64,000 nt of DNA from Methylomarinum sp965277025 (GTDB lineage: Bacteria > Pseudomonadota > Gammaproteobacteria > Methylococcales > Methylomonadaceae): assembly GCA_965277025.1 (NCBI GenBank), contig OZ255706.1, positions 1,612,001 through 1,676,000 on the forward strand, in the 5' to 3' direction. This document shows positions 17,441 to 26,307 of the stretch, piece after piece. Every line of letters begins with the position of its first letter. Positions within the stretch are counted from its first letter, which is position 1. The notes beneath the pieces were generated by a model. The model saw only the letters and a list, made by a program, of their open reading frames with translations, did no database searches and was not told the DNA's origin. The position numbers and the translations under genes were made by a program.

Positions 17441-18662
17441 CTCTGTACATGACAAAAAATATTAAAAGCTGGCGTAGCTCGTTGAAATGTAATTAAATAC
17501 CGCATTTTGTTTTAGCGAATATGAATAACGGGACATTACAAATCAACGAGCTGACCGTCATATTAACTGAGCACTTTCAATGGAACAAGGCAAGAATCGT
17601 TTGTTTTGTGGGTATGTTAATTGCTTTGATGGCAGTTAGCACGGTCAATCTGGCCCAGCTCGCCGTATTCTTTCCCAGTCGGGCAAAAATTTCCTCACGA
17701 TATCGACGGATGCAACGATTTTTCAGTGACCATTGGCTGGATTACAATGAAGTCGCTCATTTCATCATGAAACTGTTTGGTTTCACTGATCAGGATTACT
17801 ATCTGACGTTAGACAGGACGAATTGGAAGTGGGGTAAAACCAATATTAATCTGCTGGTGCTTGCCGTGGTTTATCGGGGTGCCGCCATTCCGGTGTATTG
17901 GTTGCCTTTAAACAAGCGGGGCAACTCTAATACGAAGGAACGTATAGCGCTGATGAAACGCTTTATTGCGCAGTTTGGCCGACATCACATCAAAGGTCTT
18001 TTGGCTGATCGGGAGTTTATTGGAGACAAATGGATGGGCTGGTTGTTTGAGCAAGAGATTCCCTTTTATATCCGTATTCGCAACAACGCCTGGACAACCA
18101 ATGCCCAAGGCCAGCGAATACGCGTAGAGCGTTTGTTTTATGGGCTTAAGCCGGGTAGCACACGACACCTCTCAACAGCGCGCTATTCGGGAAATTGTTC
18201 AATTTATCTCAGTGGGTTACGGCTGAGTGATGGTGAGTTATTAATCATCGTCTGTCAGCATTTGAACCCTGATGCGATTAAAATTTATGGCTTGCGTTGG
18301 GAAATCGAAACGCTTTTCGGCGGTTTAAAAGGACGGGGATTCAAACTTGAGGAAACGCGTGTAGTCGGTTATCTTCGGATCAAAAAATTGTTAGTACTTC
18401 CCGTTATTGCTTTCTGTTGGTCACATAAAGCAGGCGAATGGAAACATGATTGCGAGTTACCAATAAAAACCAAAACACATCAGCGGCTCGCGCAAAGCCT
18501 GTTTCGATATGGATTAGATTGTATCCGCTCAACGTTGTTTAATGTCTTATCTCAATCAAAAAGGATGATTAGAAAAGTGATTGCTCTTTTGCAACCCATA
18601 CCTTTTGTCACTGGAATACATGAGACTCATTTGTCATAAGTTAATTTTTGTCATGTACAGAG
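17441..18662 (+). mobile_element. ISc copy 1 (IS4-type, 1222 bp)
   Basis: Inverted ends CTCTGTACATGACAAAAA, flanked by a 9-bp duplication AAGGATGAT (17432-17440, 18663-18671). It interrupts the zinc-ribbon gene, which it shares with ISb copy 2. Nine-base duplications are usual for IS10/IS50-like IS4 members. Confidence 0.93.
17521..18639 (+). CDS. IS4-type DDE transposase (ISc)
   Basis: 372 aa with LDRTNWKWG (first Asp), GLLADREFIG (second Asp) and a textbook YREK signature in YGLRWEIETLFGGLK. Intact; the window holds three near-identical copies. Confidence 0.9.
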   Translation: MNNGTLQINELTVILTEHFQWNKARIVCFVGMLIALMAVSTVNLAQLAVFFPSRAKISSRYRRMQRFFSDHWLDYNEVAHFIMKLFGFTDQDYYLTLDRTNWKWGKTNINLLVLAVVYRGAAIPVYWLPLNKRGNSNTKERIALMKRFIAQFGRHHIKGLLADREFIGDKWMGWLFEQEIPFYIRIRNNAWTTNAQGQRIRVERLFYGLKPGSTRHLSTARYSGNCSIYLSGLRLSDGELLIIVCQHLNPDAIKIYGLRWEIETLFGGLKGRGFKLEETRVVGYLRIKKLLVLPVIAFCWSHKAGEWKHDCELPIKTKTHQRLAQSLFRYGLDCIRSTLFNVLSQSKRMIRKVIALLQPIPFVTGIHETHLS

Positions 18663-19020
18663 AAGGATGATATTGTTTTGCTTCATATTCCAGCTTGGCC
18701 AGTTGTACCTTGGTTTTGTCCGACAGTTCCATAAAGGCGTCAAAGGCGAAGTTTTCCAGTAATTCAATATCGAATTTGAGCCACTCCGCCAACGATTCTT
18801 CATCTTGAACCGGTTTTTCCTGGTTGGCGGCATGTTCGATATCCCGCATTACGGCATCGCCGGTTCTGTCCAGCTCTTCTTGTGAGGCACCCGTAATTTC
18901 GCCGGTTTTCTTTTTGGCGATTTCCAGCGCTTCATCAAGTGTTTCGGCTGTTGTGTCTAATGCTTCGTGTAAGTATTTGACAATGTTGTTATAAATTTCA
19001 ATCAGTTTGCTTTCGGTCAT
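18663..19020 (-). pseudogene. YbeL-like zinc-ribbon protein, 5' fragment
   Basis: N-terminal, helical part of the protein whose zinc ribbon is at 16190. It starts at ATG 19020 (AAGGAGCC ribosome site): MTESKLIEIYNN, then a helical DUF1451 region (LDTTAETLDEALEIAKKK, WLKFDIELLENFAFDAF, DKTKVQLAKLEYEAKQYHP). After HPS the frame enters ISc. It is divergent from leuS, sharing an 81-bp intergenic space. Confidence 0.82.
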
Positions 19021-19101
19021 GTCCGGCTCCTTAAAATGACGCTTTGGATATAGGCTTGTTTGAGTTATTCTAACCCTTTTGAGTGGCAAATGACGAGCAG
19101 G

Positions 19102-20242
19102 ATGGAAGAAAATTACAAACCTTTAGCGATAGAAGAAAAAGTTCAGCAACATTGGGAACAGGCAGGGCTTTTTAATGCCACTGAAGATGCTGATAAAGAA
19201 AAGTATTATTGTCTGTCCATGTTTCCTTATCCCAGTGGTAATTTGCACATGGGGCATGTCAGAAACTATACCATTGGTGATGTTATCAGTCGTTATCAGC
19301 GTATGCAGGGCAAGAACGTAATGCAGCCGATGGGATGGGACGCTTTTGGCCTGCCGGCTGAAAATGCGGCAATGAAGAACAAAGTGCATCCGGCTGATTG
19401 GACTTACAGTAATATCGACTATATGCGTCAGCAGTTGAAACGCTTAGGTTTTGGTTACGACTGGAACCGGGAGCTGGCTGCCTGTGATCCATCTTAATTA
19501 CCGGTGGGAACAATGGTTTTTTACCCGCTTGCTGGAAAAAGGCCTGGTGTACAAAAAAACCTCACCGGTCAACTGGTGCCCTAATGACCAGACTGTTCTG
19601 GCCAATGAGCAGGTTATCGAAGGATGTTGCTGGCGTTGCGATACCAAGGTCGAGAAAAAAGAAATTTCGCAATGGTTTCTGAAAATCACAGCCTATGCCG
19701 ATGAATTGTTGGCCGATCTGGAAAAACTGGACGGCTGGCCGGAACAGGTTAAAACCATGCAGGCCAACTGGATTGGCAAATCGCAAGGTGTGGAAATGGA
19801 TTTCAGTGTCGAAGGAATGGAACAAGCCATTCGTATTTATACGACACGTCCAGACACCGTGATGGGTGTCACTTATGTGGCTGTTGCCGCCGAGCACCCG
19901 GTGGCATTGGCGGCAGCGAAAAACAATCCCGAAATCCAGGCATTTTTGGACGAATGCAAGGTGATGGAAACCTCGGAAGCTGCGATGGAAACGATGGAGA
20001 AGAAAGGCGTGGATTCCGGGTTCAAGGCCATTCATCCGATTACCGGTGAGCCGGTTGCTGTCTGGATTGCCAATTTTGTCCTGATGAGTTATGGCACAGG
20101 TGCTGTGATGTCGGTGCCGGCGCATGATCAGCGTGATTATGAATTTGCTAAAAAATACGCGATACCGCTCAAGCAGGTCATTTTTTCTACCGAGGGTAGT
20201 GATGATTCGGTTGAAGAACAGGCTTTTACAGCTAAAGACATG
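19102..20242 (+). pseudogene. leuS: leuS fragment 1 (leucyl-tRNA synthetase, frameshifted)
   Basis: N-terminal catalytic domain and most of the CP1 editing domain of LeuRS. Class I HIGH-type motif: SGNLHMGHVRNYTIGD. Start MEENYKP at 19102 aligns with E. coli MQEQYRP; an ATG at 19090 is also possible. One extra base near 19496 turns the expected DPSYYRWEQ into DPS-stop. The correct frame resumes at once (YRWEQWFFTRLLEKGL), so this is a true frameshift. The piece ends at TAKDM, where two tandem ISe copies begin. Confidence 0.93.
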
Positions 20243-20299
20243 CTAACGATCATCGCAAGAATTGCCACCCCGCATGATGAAATGTTGTAGAGTTCCTTG

Positions 20300-20475
20300 T
20301 GGAAGATGGCGGTTAAAGACTGCGCTTTACTTTGGAGCCTTAGAGCCCGACTGCTAACGTAGCCTGCCATGGATGACTCGAACCCCGGATTGCTTCTTTA
20401 AGAGCGAATGTTAAAAGGGCCGTTGACGATTTACATCGCCCTCAGGCAGATCATCCAGGCAACCGCCACCTTCCA
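20300..20475 (+). ncRNA. candidate IS110 bridge RNA, copy 1
   Basis: A 176-nt stretch in the left end, just upstream of the transposase, closed by a 15-bp long-range stem: TGGAAGATGGCGGTT (20300-20314) against AACCGCCACCTTCCA (20461-20475), one mismatch. Inside are further pairings such as AGGGC...GCCCT near 20417-20443. IS110 elements are known to make a structured RNA of about this size from this position that pairs with target and donor DNA. The assignment here rests on position, size and fold only. Confidence 0.6.
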
Positions 20476-20504
20476 GGCTCAATCATAGAGTAAAGGAGGA
20501 AAAA

Positions 20505-21725
20505 ATGGAACTCACTGCAATACACAAGCGAGTCATCGGGTTGGATGTTCACCAAAAGCAGATTAGCGCCTGCGCCATGGTTGAACAGGCCGATGGTGGT
20601 ATTCAGACAGAGCATCGGCAGTTTGGCGCATTCAAACGTGATCGACGTGCATTAGCCGATTGGGTGCAGTCTGTCGCACCGGATGAGGTGGTGATGGAAA
20701 GCACCGGCATCTACTGGAAAAGCCCATATGCAGCTTTGGAACATGTGGGTATTTACGCCAGGGTCGTCAATGCCCGGCATGTGAAGAATGTGCCGGGACG
20801 CAAGACGGACATCGGCGACGCGCAATGGCTGGCGATGCTTTCCCGTGCCGGACTGCTGCGCGGTTCATTCGTGCCACCGGAAAAGATGCGGCAGTTACGC
20901 CTGATTTCACGTCAACGACAGAAGTTGGTGTCGATGCTGTCTGCTGAGAAGAACAGACTGCACAAGGTATTAACCGACGGCGGCATCCGGCTTGGCGTGG
21001 TGGTCAGCGATGTACATGGGCAATCCGCGCGCGCCATGGTTAACGCGCTGATTGAAGGACAGCCTGCGCATGATGTGTTGAAGCTGGCCAGCAATCGTCT
21101 CAAAGCGCCGCGCGCCGATATACTGGAGGCGCTGCAAGGTGAGTTGAGCGAGCACCATCGCTTCGTACTGAATGAACTGATGCAGCATATTCAGGATTTG
21201 GAAGCACGCATAGCCAGATTCGATGCACAACTGCTGGCCGGACTGGAGAAGGAGAAAACGGTTTTGCAATTGCTCCAGACTATTCCCGGTGTTGATTTGA
21301 TTGGAGCAGCCATGCTACTTGTTGAGATCGGAACGGATATGACTGTCTTTGGCAGTGCGGATCGGCTGGCGTCATGGGTGGGCATATGCCCCGGCAACAA
21401 CGAGTCTGCCGGCAAACGCAAATCAGGACGAACGCGAAAAGGAAACCCATATGTGCGTCGCCTGCTTTGCGAATGCGCCCATGCCGCCAGCCGAACCCGA
21501 TCGGTTTTCCAGGCAAAATATACATCACTGGCGATTAGGCGAGGTCACCAACGCGCCATCATTGCGCTGGCTCACAAACTTTTGCGGACATGTTACTTCA
21601 TGATTAGTCGCGGCGAGTATTTCCGGGATTCGACCATCGACTACGAAGAAATGGCTGTCAAACGCAATGCACCACGCTGGATCAGAGCGCTGATAAAATT
21701 CGGTTATATAACACAACCGGGGTAA
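20505..21725 (+). CDS. IS110-family transposase (bridge recombinase)
   Basis: 406 aa. The RuvC-like DEDD residues are in GLDVHQKQ, VVMESTG and KTDIGDAQW, and the C-terminal Transposase_20 domain has the catalytic-Ser region GNNESAGKRKSGR. It has a strong AAAGGAGG ribosome site. No defect seen. Confidence 0.93.
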   Translation: MELTAIHKRVIGLDVHQKQISACAMVEQADGGIQTEHRQFGAFKRDRRALADWVQSVAPDEVVMESTGIYWKSPYAALEHVGIYARVVNARHVKNVPGRKTDIGDAQWLAMLSRAGLLRGSFVPPEKMRQLRLISRQRQKLVSMLSAEKNRLHKVLTDGGIRLGVVVSDVHGQSARAMVNALIEGQPAHDVLKLASNRLKAPRADILEALQGELSEHHRFVLNELMQHIQDLEARIARFDAQLLAGLEKEKTVLQLLQTIPGVDLIGAAMLLVEIGTDMTVFGSADRLASWVGICPGNNESAGKRKSGRTRKGNPYVRRLLCECAHAASRTRSVFQAKYTSLAIRRGHQRAIIALAHKLLRTCYFMISRGEYFRDSTIDYEEMAVKRNAPRWIRALIKFGYITQPG

Positions 21726-21852
21726 GCCAGCTTACTTCATTGAATATGGATAAGCAGCCTTTTCACGGCTGAGAACTCCTTGCGCATTCGATATGGATCA
21801 TTTCATGTTAAGAATTGCCACCCCGCATGATGAAATGTTGTAGAGTTCCTTG

Positions 21853-22028
21853 TGGAAGATGGCGGTTAAAGACTGCGCTTTACTTTGGAGCCTTAGAGCC
21901 CGACTGCTAACGTAGCCTGCCATGGATGACTCGAACCCCGGATTGCTTCTTTAAGAGCGAATGTTAAAAGGGCCGTTGACGATTTACATCGCCCTCAGGC
22001 AGATCATCCAGACAACCGCCACCTTCCA
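21853..22028 (+). ncRNA. candidate IS110 bridge RNA, copy 2
   Basis: Same 176-nt structured region as copy 1, shifted by 1553 bp; one change is visible just inside the closing stem (CAGAC for CAGGC). Here the upstream DNA is the right end of the preceding ISe copy. In related elements such a junction creates a promoter for the RNA. Confidence 0.55.
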
Positions 22029-22057
22029 GGCTCAATCATAGAGTAAAGGAGGAAAAA

Positions 22058-23278
22058 ATGGAACTCACTGCAATACACAAGCGAGTCATCGGGTTGGATG
22101 TTCACCAAAAGCAGATTACCGCCTGCGCCATGGTTGAACAGGCCGATGGTGGTATTCAGACAGAGCATCGGCAGTTTGGCGCATTCAAACGTGATCGACG
22201 TGCATTAGCCGATTGGGTGCAGTCTGTCGCACCGGATGAGGTGGTGATGGAAAGCACCGGCATCTACTGGAAAAGCCCATATGCAGCTTTGGAACATGTG
22301 GGTATTTACGCCAGGGTCGTCAATGCCCGGCATGTGAAGAATGTGCCGGGATGCAAGACGGACATCGGCGACGCGCAATGGCTGGCGATGCTTTCCCGTG
22401 CCGGACTGCTGCGCGGTTCATTCGTGCCACCGGAAAAGATGCGGCAGTTACGCCTGATTTCACGTCAACGACAGAAGTTGGTGTCGATGCTGTCTGCTGA
22501 GAAGAACAGACTGCACAAGGTATTAACCGACGGCGGCATCCGGCTTGGCGTGGTGGTCAGCGATGTACATGGGCAATCCGCGCGCGCCATGGTTAACGCG
22601 CTGATTGAAGGACAGCCTGCGCATGATGTGTTGAAGCTGGCCAGCAATCGTCTCAAAGCGCCGCGCGCCGATATACTGGAGGCGCTGCAAGGTGAGTTGA
22701 GCGAGCACCATCGCTTCGTACTGAATGAACTGATGCAGCATATTCAGGATTTGGAAGCACGCATAGCCAGATTTGATGCACAACTGCTGGCCGGACTGGA
22801 GAAGGAGAAAACGGTTTTGCAATTGCTCCAGACTATTCCCGGTGTTGATTTGATTGGAGCAGCCATGCTACTTGTTGAGATCGGAACGGATATGACTGTC
22901 TTTGGCAGTGCGGATCGGCTGGCGTCATGGGTGGGCATATGCCCCGGCAACAACGAGTCTGCCGGCAAACGCAAATCAGGACGAACGCGAAAAGGAAACC
23001 CATATGTGTGTCGCCTGCTTTGCGAATGCGCCCATGCCGCCAGCCGAACCCGATCGGTTTTCCAGGCAAAATATACATCACTGGCGATTAGGCGAGGTCA
23101 CCAACGCGCCATCATTGCGCTGGCTCACAAACTTTTGCGGACATGTTACTTCATGATTAGTCGCGGCGAGTATTTCCGGGATTCGACCATCGACTACGAA
23201 GAAATGGCTGTCAAACGCAATGCACCACGCTGGATCAGAGCGCTGATAAAATTCGGTTATATAACACAACCGGGGTAA
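22058..23278 (+). CDS. IS110-family transposase, variant copy
   Basis: 406 aa, full length, but with two Arg-to-Cys changes relative to the other copies: VPGCKTDIGD beside the catalytic Asp pair, and NPYVCRLLCE in the C-terminal domain. Both fall in conserved stretches, so activity may be reduced. Confidence 0.92.
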   Translation: MELTAIHKRVIGLDVHQKQITACAMVEQADGGIQTEHRQFGAFKRDRRALADWVQSVAPDEVVMESTGIYWKSPYAALEHVGIYARVVNARHVKNVPGCKTDIGDAQWLAMLSRAGLLRGSFVPPEKMRQLRLISRQRQKLVSMLSAEKNRLHKVLTDGGIRLGVVVSDVHGQSARAMVNALIEGQPAHDVLKLASNRLKAPRADILEALQGELSEHHRFVLNELMQHIQDLEARIARFDAQLLAGLEKEKTVLQLLQTIPGVDLIGAAMLLVEIGTDMTVFGSADRLASWVGICPGNNESAGKRKSGRTRKGNPYVCRLLCECAHAASRTRSVFQAKYTSLAIRRGHQRAIIALAHKLLRTCYFMISRGEYFRDSTIDYEEMAVKRNAPRWIRALIKFGYITQPG

Positions 23279-23360
23279 GCCAGCTTACTTCATTGAATAT
23301 GGATAAGCAGCCTTTTCACGGCTGAGAACTCCTTGCGCATTCGATATGGATCATTTCATG

Positions 23361-24605
23361 TTAAAAAATTCCGGCCAGTTTGACGGTCTGACTTCAGAAC
23401 AAGCGTTCACTGCAATCGCAGAATTTCTGGAGAAAGCTGGCAAGGGACAACGTAAAACCAATTATCGCCTGCGTGACTGGGGGGTTTCCCGTCAGCGTTA
23501 CTGGGGTGCGCCGGTGCCAATTATTTATTGTGATGATTGCGGTACGGTGGCAGTGCCTGAAAAAGATTTGCCGGTTGAACTGCCCAAGGATGTGGTTCTC
23601 GATGGTTCACAATCACCACTGGCAGCTCACCCTGAATTCCCGCATGCCGACTGCCCTAAATGTGGCAAGCCGGCACGACGCGATACCGATACCTTCGATA
23701 CTTTTATGGAATCGTCCTGGTATTTTGCCCGTTTTGCAGGCAAAAGTGATGAGAAAATGCTGGACGAGTCGGTCAATTACTGGCTGCCTGTTGACCATTA
23801 TATTGGCGGTATCGAGCATGCGATTTTGCATCTACTGTATGCGCGTTTTTACACCAAACTGTTGCGCGATGAAGGGCTGGTCAAGGTTGATGAACCTTTT
23901 AAAAACCTGTTGACCCAGGGTATGGTGTTGAAAGATGGCGCGAAAATGTCAAAATCCAAAGGCAACACGGTTGATCCGCAAGAATTGATCGACCGCTATG
24001 GTGCCGATACTGTTCGCTTGTTCATCATGTTCGCAGTCCCTCCTGAGCAATCGCTGGAATGGTCAGACAGTGGCGTGGAAGGCGCGTTTCGTTTTATGAA
24101 GCGCTTGTGGCGTCAGGTTTATTTACACGTTTCTGCTGGCGGCGCTTCACAAGCCGTCGATAAAACCAGTCTGACAGAAGCACAAAAAAAGCTGCGCAGA
24201 CAGTTATATCAGACTTTGCAAAAAGTCAGCGATGATATGGGGCGTCGTTTTACCTTCAATACAGCGATTGCCGCCAATATGGAGTTGTTGAATGCATTGG
24301 CGAAATTTGAGGATGATTCGGAAAACGGTCAAGCTGTTCGGCAGGAAGTATTGGAAAAAATTGTTTTGATGCTTTCGCCGGTGGTGCCGCATGTTTGCCA
24401 GAGATTATGGGAAAATCTTGGGCATAAAGGGGATATTGTCGTTGCCAGCTGGCCCAAGGTCGATGAATCTGCCCTGGTGCAAGACAGTCTGGAGATGGTC
24501 ATTCAGGTGAATGGTAAATTACGCAGTAAATTGAATGTGCCGCTTTCCGCCAGCAAAGATGATATTGAAAAAATGGCTTTGGCAGATGCCAGGATTCAAT
24601 CCTAT
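23361..24605 (+). pseudogene. leuS: leuS fragment 2 (catalytic core and anticodon domain)
   Basis: Resumes as LKNSGQFDG and runs through NYRLRDWGVSRQRYWG, the DTFMESSWYFARF region, the KMSKS loop (GAKMSKSKGN) and the anticodon-binding helices to ADARIQSY. There ISd is inserted (5-bp duplication CCTAT, 24601-24605). In this piece the ...CGTVAVPEKDLPV and CPKCGKPARR segments are as in other LeuRS. With fragment 1 and the last codons at 25731 the protein would be full length. Confidence 0.93.
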
Positions 24606-25730
24606 TAGAAGTTACGCATTGACAGGCAATGTTAAACTATGGGTTTAAAAAATCCCAAAGTCAATGCAAGGCAAACCTTGATAAGAGAAATAACACGCCC
24701 CTCAACAGCCTGCTGTACATTACCCATGTATATTGGTTTTTTATTAAGTGAGCCGAAACAAGCTAGTTGTCGACGATTAGGCGAAGTCATGTCAATATCA
24801 CATGATAGCGTAAATCGATTTCTAAATCGGGAGCATTACACTGGGCGAGATTTATACAATGAAGCCAGCGCAGGCCTGAATTTAAAGGGCGGAACCTTGA
24901 GTGTTGACGATAGTGTTCTTGATAAACCTTATAGCCAATATATGGCATATGTCAGTTATTTTTGGTCGGGAAAACATCATAGAGCAGTCAAGGGAATCAA
25001 TCTTGTCACGTTGTACTACACAGACATTCAAGGAAAACACCAACCACTGAATTTCCGGGTGGTCGATAAGGCGGAAGGAAAGACAAAAAATGACTATTTT
25101 CAAGACATGCTGACCGAAGTATTAGCTTGGGGACTAGAACCTGGTTTTGTAACAGGAGATAGCTGGTACAGTTGCGTGGATAATCTTAAATTGACAAGAA
25201 ATCATCAGACAGGATTATTCTTTGCAGTGGAAGGTAATCGATTAGTCTCTGTTGAAAAAGGTTCATGGGTTCAAGTCAGGCAATTAGAAATCCCGGAAGA
25301 CGGCTTAATGGTTTGGCTCAAAAATTTTGGGTATGTGAAATTATTTCGGACGACCTTGAAAGAACAAGTTCGCCATTACATAAGTTCACTACCTGATGAA
25401 GAAAAAACCGCTGTTTTTGACAAGAAAGCATTTACCGAACAACATGACAGGCATTGGCAGATTGAGCAATATCATCGGGCAATAAAGCAGGTGTGTAATA
25501 TTGAGCGGTTCCAGGTTCGCAATAAAAGAGCAATAAATAATCATATTTTTTCTGCAATTTGTGGCTTTGTTCAATTACAAAAATTGAGCTTTGCAGACGT
25601 GATTAATAATTGCTATAGCGTACAGCGGAATTTATTCAACGATGTTATGGCTTCGTTTATCGACACCTTTATGCCAAATATGAATCATTTAATCCCAACA
25701 TTTCGATCTGTTGTCAATGCGTAACTTCTA
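24606..25730 (+). mobile_element. ISd copy 2 (complete, 1125 bp)
   Basis: Perfect 19-bp inverted repeats TAGAAGTTACGCATTGACA, flanked by a 5-bp duplication CCTAT (24601-24605, 25731-25735). It separates the last 20 codons of leuS from the rest. One transposase gene spans almost the whole element. Confidence 0.94.
24639..25724 (+). CDS. DDE transposase (ISd)
   Basis: 361 aa. DDE residues are in LSVDDSVLDKPYS, VTGDSWYS and the RHWQIEQYHRAIKQ region, a degenerate version of the IS4 YREK signature. The family within the IS4 superfamily is not assigned. Intact, unlike copies 1 and 3. Confidence 0.85.
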   Translation: MGLKNPKVNARQTLIREITRPSTACCTLPMYIGFLLSEPKQASCRRLGEVMSISHDSVNRFLNREHYTGRDLYNEASAGLNLKGGTLSVDDSVLDKPYSQYMAYVSYFWSGKHHRAVKGINLVTLYYTDIQGKHQPLNFRVVDKAEGKTKNDYFQDMLTEVLAWGLEPGFVTGDSWYSCVDNLKLTRNHQTGLFFAVEGNRLVSVEKGSWVQVRQLEIPEDGLMVWLKNFGYVKLFRTTLKEQVRHYISSLPDEEKTAVFDKKAFTEQHDRHWQIEQYHRAIKQVCNIERFQVRNKRAINNHIFSAICGFVQLQKLSFADVINNCYSVQRNLFNDVMASFIDTFMPNMNHLIPTFRSVVNA

Positions 25731-25801
25731 CCTATATCGAGGGTAAAACCATTCGGAAAGTGATTGTCGTGCCCAAAAAACTGATCAATATTGTGGTTTG
25801 A
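25731..25801 (+). pseudogene. leuS: leuS fragment 3 (last codons)
   Basis: Encodes YIEGKTIRKVIVVPKKLINIVV and stop, matching the E. coli C-terminus ([23 protein letters not shown]). Separated from fragment 2 by ISd. Confidence 0.88.
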
Positions 25802-25803
25802 AG

Positions 25804-26307
25804 ATGAGAAGCTGGCATAGCAAAGCGGTCTTTGTTTTCACCTTGCTGATTTTGTTGAGTGCCTGTGGTTATCACCTGCGTGGCGCGGTGGAAGTGAGCG
25901 AGGAAATGAGAAAGATTGCCATGCAATCGGTATCGAGCAGTCTTACTCGTGCAATGAAAGAATTGTTGCGAGGCACAGATGCCCGTATCGTCAATAACCC
26001 GGCTGAAGCAGGTATTGTCATTAAAGCACTTGATGAGCATCTTGAGAGGCGCGTATTGTCGCTTGATTCAACTGGCCGGGCGAATGAATTTGAATTGACC
26101 TATCGCTTGGATTATCAATTGCTGGACAAAGAGGGTAAAGAATTGTCAGAAAAACCATTGCATCTGGAATTGTATCGCAGTTATTTCAATAACCAGATCG
26201 ATATTCTGGCTAAAAACAATGAAGAAGCAGTGATTCGGCAAGAGTTGTATCGACAAGCGGCCAAAAGGATTTTATCCCAGGCCAGGCTAGTGGTAAGCAA
26301 GCCCTGA
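25804..26307 (+). CDS. lptE: LPS-assembly lipoprotein LptE
   Basis: Outer-membrane lipoprotein that plugs LptD and delivers LPS to the cell surface. Signal peptide with lipobox LLSAC, mature protein starting CGYHLRG, which is the family hallmark. About 167 aa. ATG 25804 is two bases after the leuS stop, and its TGA overlaps the holA ATG (TGATG), the standard leuS-lptE-holA operon. With leuS disrupted by several ISs, transcription from the native promoter may not reach it. Intact itself. Confidence 0.93.
   Translation: MRSWHSKAVFVFTLLILLSACGYHLRGAVEVSEEMRKIAMQSVSSSLTRAMKELLRGTDARIVNNPAEAGIVIKALDEHLERRVLSLDSTGRANEFELTYRLDYQLLDKEGKELSEKPLHLELYRSYFNNQIDILAKNNEEAVIRQELYRQAAKRILSQARLVVSKP

Larger units (their letters stand above)
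20243..21810 (+). mobile_element. ISe copy 1 (IS110 family), first of a tandem pair
   Basis: IS110-type element with no large terminal inverted repeats. It has a long non-coding left end (about 260 bp), one transposase gene and a short right end ending GATATGGATCATTTCATG. The next copy follows head-to-tail with a period of exactly 1553 bp. Its left end CTAACGATCATCGCAAG also begins the copy at 60377 but is absent from the second tandem copy. Confidence 0.88.
21811..23363 (+). mobile_element. ISe copy 2 (IS110 family), second of tandem pair
   Basis: 1553-bp direct repeat of copy 1. The junction TTTCATGTTA-AGAATTGCC lacks the CTAACGATCATCGC that starts the other copies. The right end joins leuS at TTAAAAAATTCC, where the reading frame resumes as LKNSGQFDG. 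Confidence 0.88.

Noticed and set aside
20912..21603. Several 60-100-aa antisense frames repeated in every IS110 copy
   Set aside because: They recur only because the element recurs; no ribosome sites; fully inside the transposase gene on other frames.
19102..25801. A naturally split LeuRS as in Aquifex
   Set aside because: The first break is a stop-producing one-base shift and the others are ISs with target duplications; pieces lack own ribosome sites.
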